DNA of 64,000 bases from Clostridia bacterium (lineage in GTDB: Bacteria > Bacillota > Clostridia > UBA1381), in assembly GCA_017935675.1 (NCBI GenBank), contig JAGBHE010000036.1, positions 29,990-93,989 of the forward strand, read 5' to 3'. Position 1 is the first letter of the stretch. Each line of letters opens with the position of its first letter. This document shows, in pieces, positions 25,566 through 33,441 of this stretch. Below the pieces are notes generated by a model. The model was not told where the DNA came from. It did no database searches and saw nothing but the letters and a program-made list of their open reading frames with translations. Made by a program: the position numbers and the translations under genes.

Positions 25566-26849
25566 ATGAAAAAATTATTAGTTCACCCCAACCGCCGTTA
25601 CTTGATGGATGAGGACGGGAACCCATTTTTTTACCTTGCAGATACAGCGTGGGAATTGTTTCATAAGCTGACAAGGGAAGACGCTGAATATTATATCGGA
25701 ACACGTGCAAAGCAAGGCTTTAATGTAATTCAGGCGGTTGCCTTGGCAGAGCATGACGGATTGAGAACCCCTAATCCTTACGGAAGAGTACCGTTTCATA
25801 GTATAGACGGTGTATTTGATCCCGAAAAACCTGATCTCGGAGGAAAATATGACTATTGGCAGCATGTGGATTTCATAATAGAAACAGCAGAAAAAAACGG
25901 TATTTATATTGCTCTTTTACCCACATGGGGGGACAAATTCAACCAAAAATGGGGAGAGGGTCCCGAAATATTCACTAAAGAAAATGCGTATAATTATGGA
26001 ACATGGATAGCAAAACGGTACTGCAATTGTAAAAATATTATATGGGTTCTTGGCGGTGACCGCCCTATCGAAACAGATGGACAGCGTGAGATTATAGACG
26101 CAATGGGACGGGCAATTAAAAAGAATGCTCCCGACCATTTGATAACCTATCATCCGCCGGGTGAAAGCTCATCAACTGATTATGTAACAGGTAAGGAATA
26201 TATTGATTTTCATTCTACACAGACAGGGCATGGTTTAGGTGCATATGAGTGTCACCGTTTGCTTGCTGCAACAAGGCAGGCAGAGCAAAAACCGTTTCTT
26301 GATATGGAATCCCGCTATGAGGATCATCCGGCTTGTTTTAATGAAAATTATGATTTTTACTGGGATGCAGCTGATGTCAGACAAAATGCTTATTGGGCTG
26401 TTATGGAAGGCGCGTGCGGACATACATATGGAAATCATTGTATCTGGAGTATGAATACGTCGATTTCAAAATATTTTCCTTATACATGGAAAAGCGCTCT
26501 TCTTCATGAGGGAGCAGGGCAGATGCAGAATTTAAAAAAATTACGATTAAGCAGACCGTATTTTGAATTTCGTGCAGCGCCCGAATTGATAGGGGATGAT
26601 AAGACGGTTATCGCAAGGCAGAGTGCCGGAAGAGGAGATAAATATGCTTTTGTATATACTCCGTTCGGAAACAATGTCAAGGTATATCTGGATAAGCTGG
26701 GAAATAATCCGATAAAGGCATCTTGGTTCGATCCCCGTACAGGTAAAACCTCGGTAATCGGAATAATGCCGCCGAAGGAAGCATTATTTACTCCGTCGAT
26801 GTCAGGAAAAGAATATGATATGGTATTAGTATTGGATTTGATGGAGTAA
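25566..26849 (+). CDS. DUF4038 / GH140-like glycoside hydrolase
   Basis: The start KLLVHPNRRYLMDEDGNPFFYLADTAWELFHKL is the typical opening of DUF4038 proteins, whose characterised members include GH140 apiosidases acting on rhamnogalacturonan II side chains. A TIM barrel follows, with candidate catalytic residues D165 in VLGGDRP and E248 in LDMESRYED. The last 90 residues form the small collagen-binding-like beta domain common to the family (ASWFDPRTGKT). At 427 residues without signal peptide it is of usual size and cytoplasmic. AAGGAG precedes the ATG. It sits between hairpin-repeat copy 1 and the sensor kinase gene, 49 bp from the latter. The specific substrate is not established by sequence. 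Confidence 0.82.
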   Translation: MKKLLVHPNRRYLMDEDGNPFFYLADTAWELFHKLTREDAEYYIGTRAKQGFNVIQAVALAEHDGLRTPNPYGRVPFHSIDGVFDPEKPDLGGKYDYWQHVDFIIETAEKNGIYIALLPTWGDKFNQKWGEGPEIFTKENAYNYGTWIAKRYCNCKNIIWVLGGDRPIETDGQREIIDAMGRAIKKNAPDHLITYHPPGESSSTDYVTGKEYIDFHSTQTGHGLGAYECHRLLAATRQAEQKPFLDMESRYEDHPACFNENYDFYWDAADVRQNAYWAVMEGACGHTYGNHCIWSMNTSISKYFPYTWKSALLHEGAGQMQNLKKLRLSRPYFEFRAAPELIGDDKTVIARQSAGRGDKYAFVYTPFGNNVKVYLDKLGNNPIKASWFDPRTGKTSVIGIMPPKEALFTPSMSGKEYDMVLVLDLME

Positions 26850-26898
26850 GGTGTTACAAGTTACATAGTATACTAACGCTATAGCGGAGGATAGATAT

Positions 26899-28632
26899 AT
26901 GCGATATTCAAAATACAGTATACATACCCAGCTTATGATTATGATACTGGTTGTTATAGCCATACTTACGGTATTATTCAGCGCCGAATCGGTATTTTTT
27001 ATAAAAAAGTATGAAGAAGAAACATATGACAATGCTAACAGTGTTCTGACGGGAGCAGCTGTATATGTGGAAAATGAAATAACAGATATAACAAATATCG
27101 CTATTGACATACTGGGAAATACACTTATTGCAGACGGAATAGGGCGGTTGAACGATAATGTTGCTTTGGCAGAAGAAATTGAAATACGAAGAAATATTAT
27201 AAATGAGCTTAATAAATATCTCAATACAAATAAAATAATTTATTCGATTCTTATGCTGGATACAAACGGGAAGAGAATGCTCAGCACTATTGATTATACG
27301 GAATATTCTGACGAACAGCTGTCCGATATAGCTGATAAAACCGACAAGAACTCGTTTTATATAACAAGCTCAAATATTCCGAATAACATTTTTGTGTGCC
27401 GTGAGATTACAAATACAAAATATGAGAACTGCGGGACTGTTGTAATACGTATTAATATAGGGGATATTATACATGCTTACAGTCTGCCCGACGATACGAA
27501 CATAATAATGGTTCGGGACAATTCATTGTTTTACAGCAGCCTGCAGAAAAAACAAACAGATTATATTTTGAATAATGCAGATTCCGATAGTAACGCATAC
27601 AATCTTATAAAGATGGATAAGAAAAACTATTTTGTCACAAAAAAGTTTTCAAAAAACAACAATTACAGGTATATGATGGTAATGCCTTATGACAATCAGG
27701 TCAGAGATATAAATATAATAAGGCTGCTTATACTGCTGTTTTTGTTTGTCGGTATTTTATGTGCTCTCGGAATAGGCATGTACATTACAAAAACCATAAC
27801 AAGGTCTATGATTAAGCTTACCAATGAGATAAGCAAGGTACAATCGGGACATATCTATATCGAGCCCCTTGACGAGTCAAAAATCGATTCAAAGAATGAG
27901 GTGCATATTCTCCATAAGATGCTGTGCATAATTGTTGACAGAATAGAAAATCTTCTTTATGAGAATTATTATAAGCAGATAGTCTTAAAGGATGCGCAGA
28001 TTAAAATGTTATATATGCAGATAAATCCGCATTTTTTGTACAATACTCTTACATCCGTTTATTTCATGCTGGTGAAGCATGGGGAAAAGGACAGTGCAAA
28101 AATGGTTAAGAGTCTGTCAGATCTTATGCGGCGTACTATAAGCGAGGACGACTGGCTGATTACCATAGAAGATGAAATAGCGCTGACGGAAAAATATGTA
28201 TATATACAGACAATACGTTTTTCGGACAGATTAAGAATCAGCATTGACATTCCCGGCAGTATCAGAAAATGTGTGATACCGAAATTTACATTCCAGCCTA
28301 TTATAGAAAATTCAATAACCCATGTTCTTGAAAACAGCATTGGTGACTGTGAGATAAAGATATCGGCAAAAGAGGCCGGGGATGAGATTATTATAATAAT
28401 AGAGGATAACGGAACGCAGCTGCCCGATGGCTTTATAGAGGAATGGAAAAACGGTAATATTAAGACTAAAAACAGCGGAATAGGTCTTAGAAATATCGAT
28501 CAGCGTATAAAACTGGCATTTGAAGAAAACGGCGGAATTGAAATGGAGAAAACCGACGCAGGCGGTTTAAAGGTTTGCCTGAGGCTTGTCAAGAAGGAGT
28601 TGAAGCAAGATGTACAAGGTATTGGTGGTTGA
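26899..28632 (+). CDS. YesM-type sensor histidine kinase
   Basis: Membrane helix one spans about residues 14-34 (MIMILVVIAILTVLF), an extracellular sensor domain runs to about 270, helix two is about 274-298, and HAMP follows. The cytoplasmic part is the His_kinase family PF06580, with phospho-accepting H378 in QINPHFLYNTL and an ATP-binding region with PIIENSITH and NSGIGLRNI. This subfamily typically pairs with AraC-type response regulators and senses extracellular sugars in Firmicutes. The gene overlaps the next by 23 bp. GGAGG stands 10 nt before the ATG. It most likely senses the glycan or oligosaccharide processed by this locus, inferred from location. Confidence 0.93.
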   Translation: MRYSKYSIHTQLMIMILVVIAILTVLFSAESVFFIKKYEEETYDNANSVLTGAAVYVENEITDITNIAIDILGNTLIADGIGRLNDNVALAEEIEIRRNIINELNKYLNTNKIIYSILMLDTNGKRMLSTIDYTEYSDEQLSDIADKTDKNSFYITSSNIPNNIFVCREITNTKYENCGTVVIRINIGDIIHAYSLPDDTNIIMVRDNSLFYSSLQKKQTDYILNNADSDSNAYNLIKMDKKNYFVTKKFSKNNNYRYMMVMPYDNQVRDINIIRLLILLFLFVGILCALGIGMYITKTITRSMIKLTNEISKVQSGHIYIEPLDESKIDSKNEVHILHKMLCIIVDRIENLLYENYYKQIVLKDAQIKMLYMQINPHFLYNTLTSVYFMLVKHGEKDSAKMVKSLSDLMRRTISEDDWLITIEDEIALTEKYVYIQTIRFSDRLRISIDIPGSIRKCVIPKFTFQPIIENSITHVLENSIGDCEIKISAKEAGDEIIIIIEDNGTQLPDGFIEEWKNGNIKTKNSGIGLRNIDQRIKLAFEENGGIEMEKTDAGGLKVCLRLVKKELKQDVQGIGG

Positions 28633-30088
28633 TGATGAGCATATTACAAGAGAGGGAATAGCAAGCATAATATCTGAGGAAAGCGGATGTGAGGTCATCG
28701 GTACATGCGCAAACGGTATTGAAGCATTTGATTTTATTAAAACAAATAAACCCGATATTGTAATTACAGATATCAGAATGCCGGGTCTTGACGGGTTTGG
28801 GCTTATAGAGAAGGTAAGAGACTGCTATCCTGAGACAAAGTTTATATTGTTATCCGGGTATGCGGAATTTGAATATGCAAAAAGGGCAGTAAAGTTTAAC
28901 GTAAATAACTATATCTTAAAGCCTGCGGACGAGGAAGAGCTTAACAATGAATTAAAGATTCTTGCAGATGAAATTACCCGGGACAGAGAAAAAAAGAGAC
29001 AGTATGAGATAAGCCTTTATGAAGCAGAGCAGATGAAGAGAAAATTCAGCGAATTCCAGCTCGGACATTTTATTGATGAAAGATATTATGCCGATGATTT
29101 AAATGACGGGTTCAGGAATTTTTTGGAGGAAGAAAACGGGCTTGGCTTAATCTGGCTGTGCGGCGAGCAGGATAAGATATGTGATTTTCTGTCCGGGAGC
29201 GTTTTGCCGAATGAGAACCTAATCGTAACAAATATAAAAAACGATGTAATAATTATATGTAAAAATGATTTGCTGCAAAATATAAAAAATGCATATGAAA
29301 AAAGCAGCGTGGCTGACGGATTTGCATTTATTATTCATGGCGGAATAAGCGCTTCGGAAATTACCGGAGTATGTATGGATATTTCAGAGCATAAAAATAT
29401 TTTTACGGAAAACAAGCTGTATTTTCATAATGGATTCATGCAGCTTGGAGAAAAATACGAGTCCCTTGTAAGCCGCATTATAAAAATAATCGATAGTGCT
29501 GATTTTGATTTGTTACAGCCGGCGGTTGATTCTCTGTTTGAATATCCGGAGGAAACAGACGCCTGCGAAATGCGTTTCGGAGCAATGGATTTGATTATGA
29601 AATTAAACAGGAAGTACAGTCCGGAGGATTTCCGCAAAACTCGTTTTTTGGAAATCTTCGGTTCTTCAAGCAAGGAGCGGATGAGAACTATTGTTATGCG
29701 AAATATTGAGACATTCATCAGACTTGAAATTAACAAGGAGCATACACAATACTCCAAGCCTGTTGCAAAGGCAATAGAATATATTGATGCAAACCTTCAC
29801 AGGTCTGAGCTTTCTTTGGGAATGGTTGCAGAGAATATTACTCATATGAATAAGGACTATTTCGGCAGATTGTTTAAAAAGGAAACCGGTGTGTTTTTGA
29901 CCCGGTATGTAATGGAAAGGCGAATAACAAAAGCAAAGGAGCTGTTATCCGATAAAGATGCAAAGGTTTATAATGTTGCAAAACAGGTTGGGTTTGATGC
30001 TGACGCCAAATACTTTGGTAAGGTATTTAAAAAATACACCGGAATGGTGCCGACAGAGTATCAGAAAACGGTAAACAGTGAAAAATAA
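28610..30088 (+). CDS. YesN-type response regulator, receiver plus AraC DNA-binding domain
   Basis: The receiver domain (residues 1-120) has the acidic pair D8/D9, phospho-acceptor D54 in VITDIRMPG and the conserved Lys in YILKPAD. A poorly conserved middle region follows, and the last 100 residues carry two AraC-type helix-turn-helix units (LSLGMVAENITHMNKDYFGRLFK and VYNVAKQVGFDADAKYFGKVFKK). The start ATG has AAGGAG inside the kinase gene, and the two reading frames overlap by 23 bp. Proteins with this DNA-binding domain bind tandem direct half-sites, so this regulator is the leading candidate for the three 21-bp-period sites at 20785, 30286 and 37039. Its stop codon lies at the first bases of the second hairpin repeat. 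Confidence 0.95.
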   Translation: MYKVLVVDDEHITREGIASIISEESGCEVIGTCANGIEAFDFIKTNKPDIVITDIRMPGLDGFGLIEKVRDCYPETKFILLSGYAEFEYAKRAVKFNVNNYILKPADEEELNNELKILADEITRDREKKRQYEISLYEAEQMKRKFSEFQLGHFIDERYYADDLNDGFRNFLEEENGLGLIWLCGEQDKICDFLSGSVLPNENLIVTNIKNDVIIICKNDLLQNIKNAYEKSSVADGFAFIIHGGISASEITGVCMDISEHKNIFTENKLYFHNGFMQLGEKYESLVSRIIKIIDSADFDLLQPAVDSLFEYPEETDACEMRFGAMDLIMKLNRKYSPEDFRKTRFLEIFGSSSKERMRTIVMRNIETFIRLEINKEHTQYSKPVAKAIEYIDANLHRSELSLGMVAENITHMNKDYFGRLFKKETGVFLTRYVMERRITKAKELLSDKDAKVYNVAKQVGFDADAKYFGKVFKKYTGMVPTEYQKTVNSEK

Positions 30089-30201
30089 CTAAAAGCAAGA
30101 TGTCCCCCGCCTCTATAGGCGGCGGGTTCCACTTACTTTTTTCAGTGGGGGTACAATCCCCCACTGAAACGTTGAATGACGGGGCTTTGCCCCTTATTGA
30201 A
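30085..30201 (+). repeat. Multi-hairpin intergenic repeat, copy 2
   Basis: The core at 30085-30178 differs from copy 1 at only two bases, both between hairpins one and two. The third hairpin is here GGGGC-ttt-GCCCC (30181-30193), different in sequence from copy 1 but again paired, and the tail GCCCCTTATTGAA is kept. The element begins on the stop codon of the response regulator gene. Confidence 0.85.
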
Positions 30202-30238
30202 CGGCTGAGGCTTGGAGGTTCTGCCTGCATCATTTATG

Positions 30239-30380
30239 TATAACCCCCCCAAATCAGGAGATAATTGGATAAGGAACAGAATTAAATATGATTTTTACTA
30301 TACAAAGTATGATTTTTTTGTTTTGAAAATTTTGTTTTGTATTATAATTAAGATATATAATTTTGATTTGGGGGGTTATA
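30239..30380. repeat. 17-bp inverted repeat flanking the propeller-esterase promoter
   Basis: TATAACCCCCCCAAATCA (30239-30256) is complementary, with one extra C, to TGATTTGGGGGGTTATA (30364-30380). The right arm contains the GGGGGG that serves as ribosome-binding site for the ATG at 30382. The left arm is upstream of the -10 box at 30343. Only a transcript reading through from the regulator genes could therefore form the stem. Confidence 0.75.
30286..30348 (+). promoter_or_regulatory. Putative activator operator B and promoter of the propeller-esterase
   Basis: Half-sites ATATGATTTTTACT (30286) and GTATGATTTTT (30307) have a period of 21 bp. A perfect -10 box TATAAT lies at 30343-30348, 36 bp after the second half-site start, while the -35 region has no good match, as expected of an activator-dependent promoter. 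The transcript would begin near 30355 with a short leader containing the GGGGGG ribosome site. Confidence 0.8.
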
Positions 30381-30381
30381 A

Positions 30382-33360
30382 ATGAAAAAGTTATTGAAAA
30401 AGTCAGCGGCACTTATTATGGTTGTTGGTCTGCTTGGATCAGTCATTCCTTCTTCAGTTGCTGCGAGAGAGGGAAGTATTACTCACACTACGGTGAATAC
30501 GGGCGATTATACGGTAATTGCCGCCCAGCCGTACGGCAGATATATGTATGTCACTACGAATGATGCGGATGTGCCGGGAGTGAGGGTTCTGAGGAAGAAT
30601 GCTCAAAACGGCTATGATGATATTACGCCGGAGACAGTGTCTGTAGATGTTGCGCTTGAGGGCAGTGCCCTGGCAGCGGCAACATCAGCCGGAGATCTTA
30701 AGGGACCGGTAAGAAATGAGAATTCGTTTGACGCAATAGCCGTTCAGGGAAATATGCTTGCAGTCGCTTTTGAGTTTGGTGACCAGGCTAAATTTGACGA
30801 TACAGTTTACCATACGGCACCGTCCGACCAACAGGATCAGCAGTTTTGCAACGGTTTCGGCGTAAGGCTATATTCGCTTGAAAATCCTGAGCTTCCGCGG
30901 TTCCTGGCTTGTTGTTATGCAAACAATGTCAGAGGTATTGAATTCTATAATAATTTTATGTATGTTATACAGGAAAGCAATGAAGTCCAGGTTATGGATA
31001 CAAGTAAAGTCGGTGACGGATGGGAGTTAAAAAAATCATGGCTCCTGAAGATAAACGATGAGGATTTCAAGGCTACGTCAATCCGTGTGCTGGGTGACAG
31101 GCTTTATCTTGGCGGTTACATAGGCAGCAGCTTTTATGATGTAAAGGCAAGCTATGTTCAGATATATGATATTTCGGGCGGAAAGGAACAGAATCCCGAG
31201 CTTCTTGCAACCAGAAGAATAACGAGAGATGACGGCGCCGAGTCCCTTATCCGTTCAATTGCCGTAAATGATAATGTTGTTGCAGCTCTTGATTCTGTAG
31301 AAGCCGGAGATGATTCAAAAATCTCAAGGGTTGTACTTATCGGCAATAATGTTGAAACATTTGCTGATTCCGAACCTGTAAATGTAATCACAAAGCATGC
31401 AAAATACGGATGGGATATGGCAAAGGGCTGGACGCGGTATGTGAACATGTTTAAAGACGATTATCTGTTTGTTGCCGGAGGCAACGGCCATTTCAGTATT
31501 TTTGATATTTCCAATCCCGCAGAAGTTGCAGATAAGGAATTTTTCTATACAGATGATTTCAGAGGAATATCAACCATTCGCAGCAACGGCAGCGAAGTGT
31601 TCTGCGGAGCCGGTTCGGGAGTTACATGGGTAAATCCCCCTATTAAAGGAATATTCCATAAATTCGTAATAGATTCGCCGGATCTACTGGTGGGTACTCC
31701 GAGCTTTACCAGTAACGGTATAGAGCTTAATCAGCCGACAGCAGGCAAGATAGATTCACACGTTAAAGTATCAAATAATTCATCGGCTGCAAAGACTGTA
31801 TATTATGTGGCTGCATATTATGATAACGGCACATTGGCAGGCGTTAATTTTGTAAGCGAAACAATAAACGGACATGAGTCAAGGGTGATTGACAATTCAA
31901 TAGTTGCGGACCGGCTTGATGATACACATAAAGTAAAATATATGTACTGGGATAAAAACATGAAGCCTGTCGGAGAAGTTTATGAAATAAGCAGTCCGCA
32001 GTATTCCGGCAGCAATATTTTTGATGCATATATCAATGATGTCCCGACGATGGATGTATGGTGTGACCCGAGATTAAAGGGTGCGGATTTAACAGGCGAG
32101 GCTATAGATACGCTTGAGGACGGAGTTAAGGTTTATCGTTTCCGCTTCAGGTCAATGGATGTAGACGGGTTCCCCAATATGCCTTATTGCATAATGGCGA
32201 TTCCGGCAGGTGCCTCCGCTGAAAATAAGGTTCCCGGTATTTTACAGGTGCACGGCGGCTCCGGAAAGGCTGAAGAAACTTTAGACCTGGTGGTTGAAAA
32301 TGCGCGTAATGGCTATGCTTCGCTCACATTTGACTGCCCGGCATGGTGTAATCTTTATGAGGTATCAAAAGAGGAGTATGACAGCTATCCCAAGGATGAT
32401 AAGAGAATAAGCGACGGTAAATATTATGTAGGCTACAGCACCAATATAGGACGCTGGATAACAGAGAGCGGAAACGGCCTGGGCTATGGACCTTATGAGG
32501 TTAAGGACGGTACGGTTACAAGGAACTCAACCTACGGAACAATAGTGGCGGGTCTCCAGGCATTTAATTATCTTGCAAGCCAGGACTTTGTTGATGAAAC
32601 CAAAATGGGTATAACAGGCATATCAATGGGCGGTTATACAACAACAATGCTTGCATCACTCCTTGGCGATAAGGTAAAAGCTGCATATTCAATATACGGA
32701 TGCGGATATTATGATAAGGGTTCAAGCTTTATACATGACGTCCTTGAGCCGAATTGGAATCCGGACGCTCAGATATGGCTTGATAATCTTGACGCGGGAA
32801 GATATGCAAACAGAATGACAGCCAACTACTTTGTCGGCGGTGCTATCAACGATTACTTCTTCTATCCCGAAGCGGTAATGGCGACATTAAATGAAATACC
32901 TAATTCCAATCAGGCATTTTCGGCAAACTCATTCCATAATTTATTTAATCTGCCGAACTCTGATAAATACAGAGAAGAAATCTTCAAGTATTATCTGAAG
33001 GGCGAGGGATATGAGCTTCCTGTAGTTACTGTAAAGGGAGCCGCAAAACAGGCGGACGGAAGCATGAAGATTACATTTACGCCTGAGGTTGCGCAAGGTC
33101 TTAAGGTTAATTCAACAAAGCTGTGGTACAGTCCTGTTTCACAGAAGTATGAATCACCCGAATCGACAAAAATCAATACTAACAGGAATTGGACGGATGT
33201 AACTCCCGCTGCAAATGGTGACGGCACATACTCAGCCGTAATTCCCGCCTCAGCTGTAAGCGAGGGAGCTGAATGGACAGTTATTGCAGAGGACAGCCGT
33301 TTTAATAACGGAGGTCTTGCAGGAGGCACCTATGTGTATAATACAAAATATGAATTTTAA
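30382..33360 (+). CDS. Secreted LVIVD-type beta-propeller fused to alpha/beta-hydrolase esterase
   Basis: A signal peptide (ending SSVAAREG) precedes an LVIVD-like beta-propeller (about residues 35-425, blades such as YGRYMYVTTND and VRGIEFYNNFMYVIQ). A module of about 90 residues follows (VAAYYDNGTLAGVNF...KYMYWDKNMKPVG), shared with other secreted proteins here. The catalytic domain (about 600-880) is an alpha/beta hydrolase: oxyanion region LQVHGGSG, nucleophile S748 in GISMGGY, a candidate acid in GAINDYFFYPEA and a His in NSFHNLF. A short beta domain ends the protein. Such esterases (acetyl-xylan esterase-like) remove acyl groups from glycans; the exact family is uncertain. The gene has its own promoter under operator B, is followed by a terminator, and lacks an SLH anchor. 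Confidence 0.78.
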   Translation: MKKLLKKSAALIMVVGLLGSVIPSSVAAREGSITHTTVNTGDYTVIAAQPYGRYMYVTTNDADVPGVRVLRKNAQNGYDDITPETVSVDVALEGSALAAATSAGDLKGPVRNENSFDAIAVQGNMLAVAFEFGDQAKFDDTVYHTAPSDQQDQQFCNGFGVRLYSLENPELPRFLACCYANNVRGIEFYNNFMYVIQESNEVQVMDTSKVGDGWELKKSWLLKINDEDFKATSIRVLGDRLYLGGYIGSSFYDVKASYVQIYDISGGKEQNPELLATRRITRDDGAESLIRSIAVNDNVVAALDSVEAGDDSKISRVVLIGNNVETFADSEPVNVITKHAKYGWDMAKGWTRYVNMFKDDYLFVAGGNGHFSIFDISNPAEVADKEFFYTDDFRGISTIRSNGSEVFCGAGSGVTWVNPPIKGIFHKFVIDSPDLLVGTPSFTSNGIELNQPTAGKIDSHVKVSNNSSAAKTVYYVAAYYDNGTLAGVNFVSETINGHESRVIDNSIVADRLDDTHKVKYMYWDKNMKPVGEVYEISSPQYSGSNIFDAYINDVPTMDVWCDPRLKGADLTGEAIDTLEDGVKVYRFRFRSMDVDGFPNMPYCIMAIPAGASAENKVPGILQVHGGSGKAEETLDLVVENARNGYASLTFDCPAWCNLYEVSKEEYDSYPKDDKRISDGKYYVGYSTNIGRWITESGNGLGYGPYEVKDGTVTRNSTYGTIVAGLQAFNYLASQDFVDETKMGITGISMGGYTTTMLASLLGDKVKAAYSIYGCGYYDKGSSFIHDVLEPNWNPDAQIWLDNLDAGRYANRMTANYFVGGAINDYFFYPEAVMATLNEIPNSNQAFSANSFHNLFNLPNSDKYREEIFKYYLKGEGYELPVVTVKGAAKQADGSMKITFTPEVAQGLKVNSTKLWYSPVSQKYESPESTKINTNRNWTDVTPAANGDGTYSAVIPASAVSEGAEWTVIAEDSRFNNGGLAGGTYVYNTKYEF

Positions 33361-33380
33361 ATTTTAAAACAGATTTTTGC

Positions 33381-33422
33381 GGAGATAATAAGATGAGTTT
33401 TCAGTATTATTATCTCCGTTTT
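33381..33422 (+). terminator. Rho-independent terminator after the propeller-esterase
   Basis: GGAGATAATA (33381-33390) pairs with TATTATCTCC (33408-33417) over a 17-nt loop and is followed by GTTTTAA. It lies 20 bp after the stop. The next gene starts only 20 bp further on, so read-through probably feeds it. Confidence 0.7.
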
Positions 33423-33441
33423 AATAATAGGGGGCAAATAC

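Noticed and set aside
25408..30201. Possible CRISPR repeat pair
   Set aside because: Only two copies 4.7 kb apart, each 94 bp and with internal hairpins; no spacers and no cas genes.
30027..30233. Small minus-strand proteins read from both copies of the hairpin repeat (also 25266-25487)
   Set aside because: The similar peptides exist only because the DNA repeat is nearly identical; both are hairpin sequence overlapping other genes' ends, so translation is not supported.
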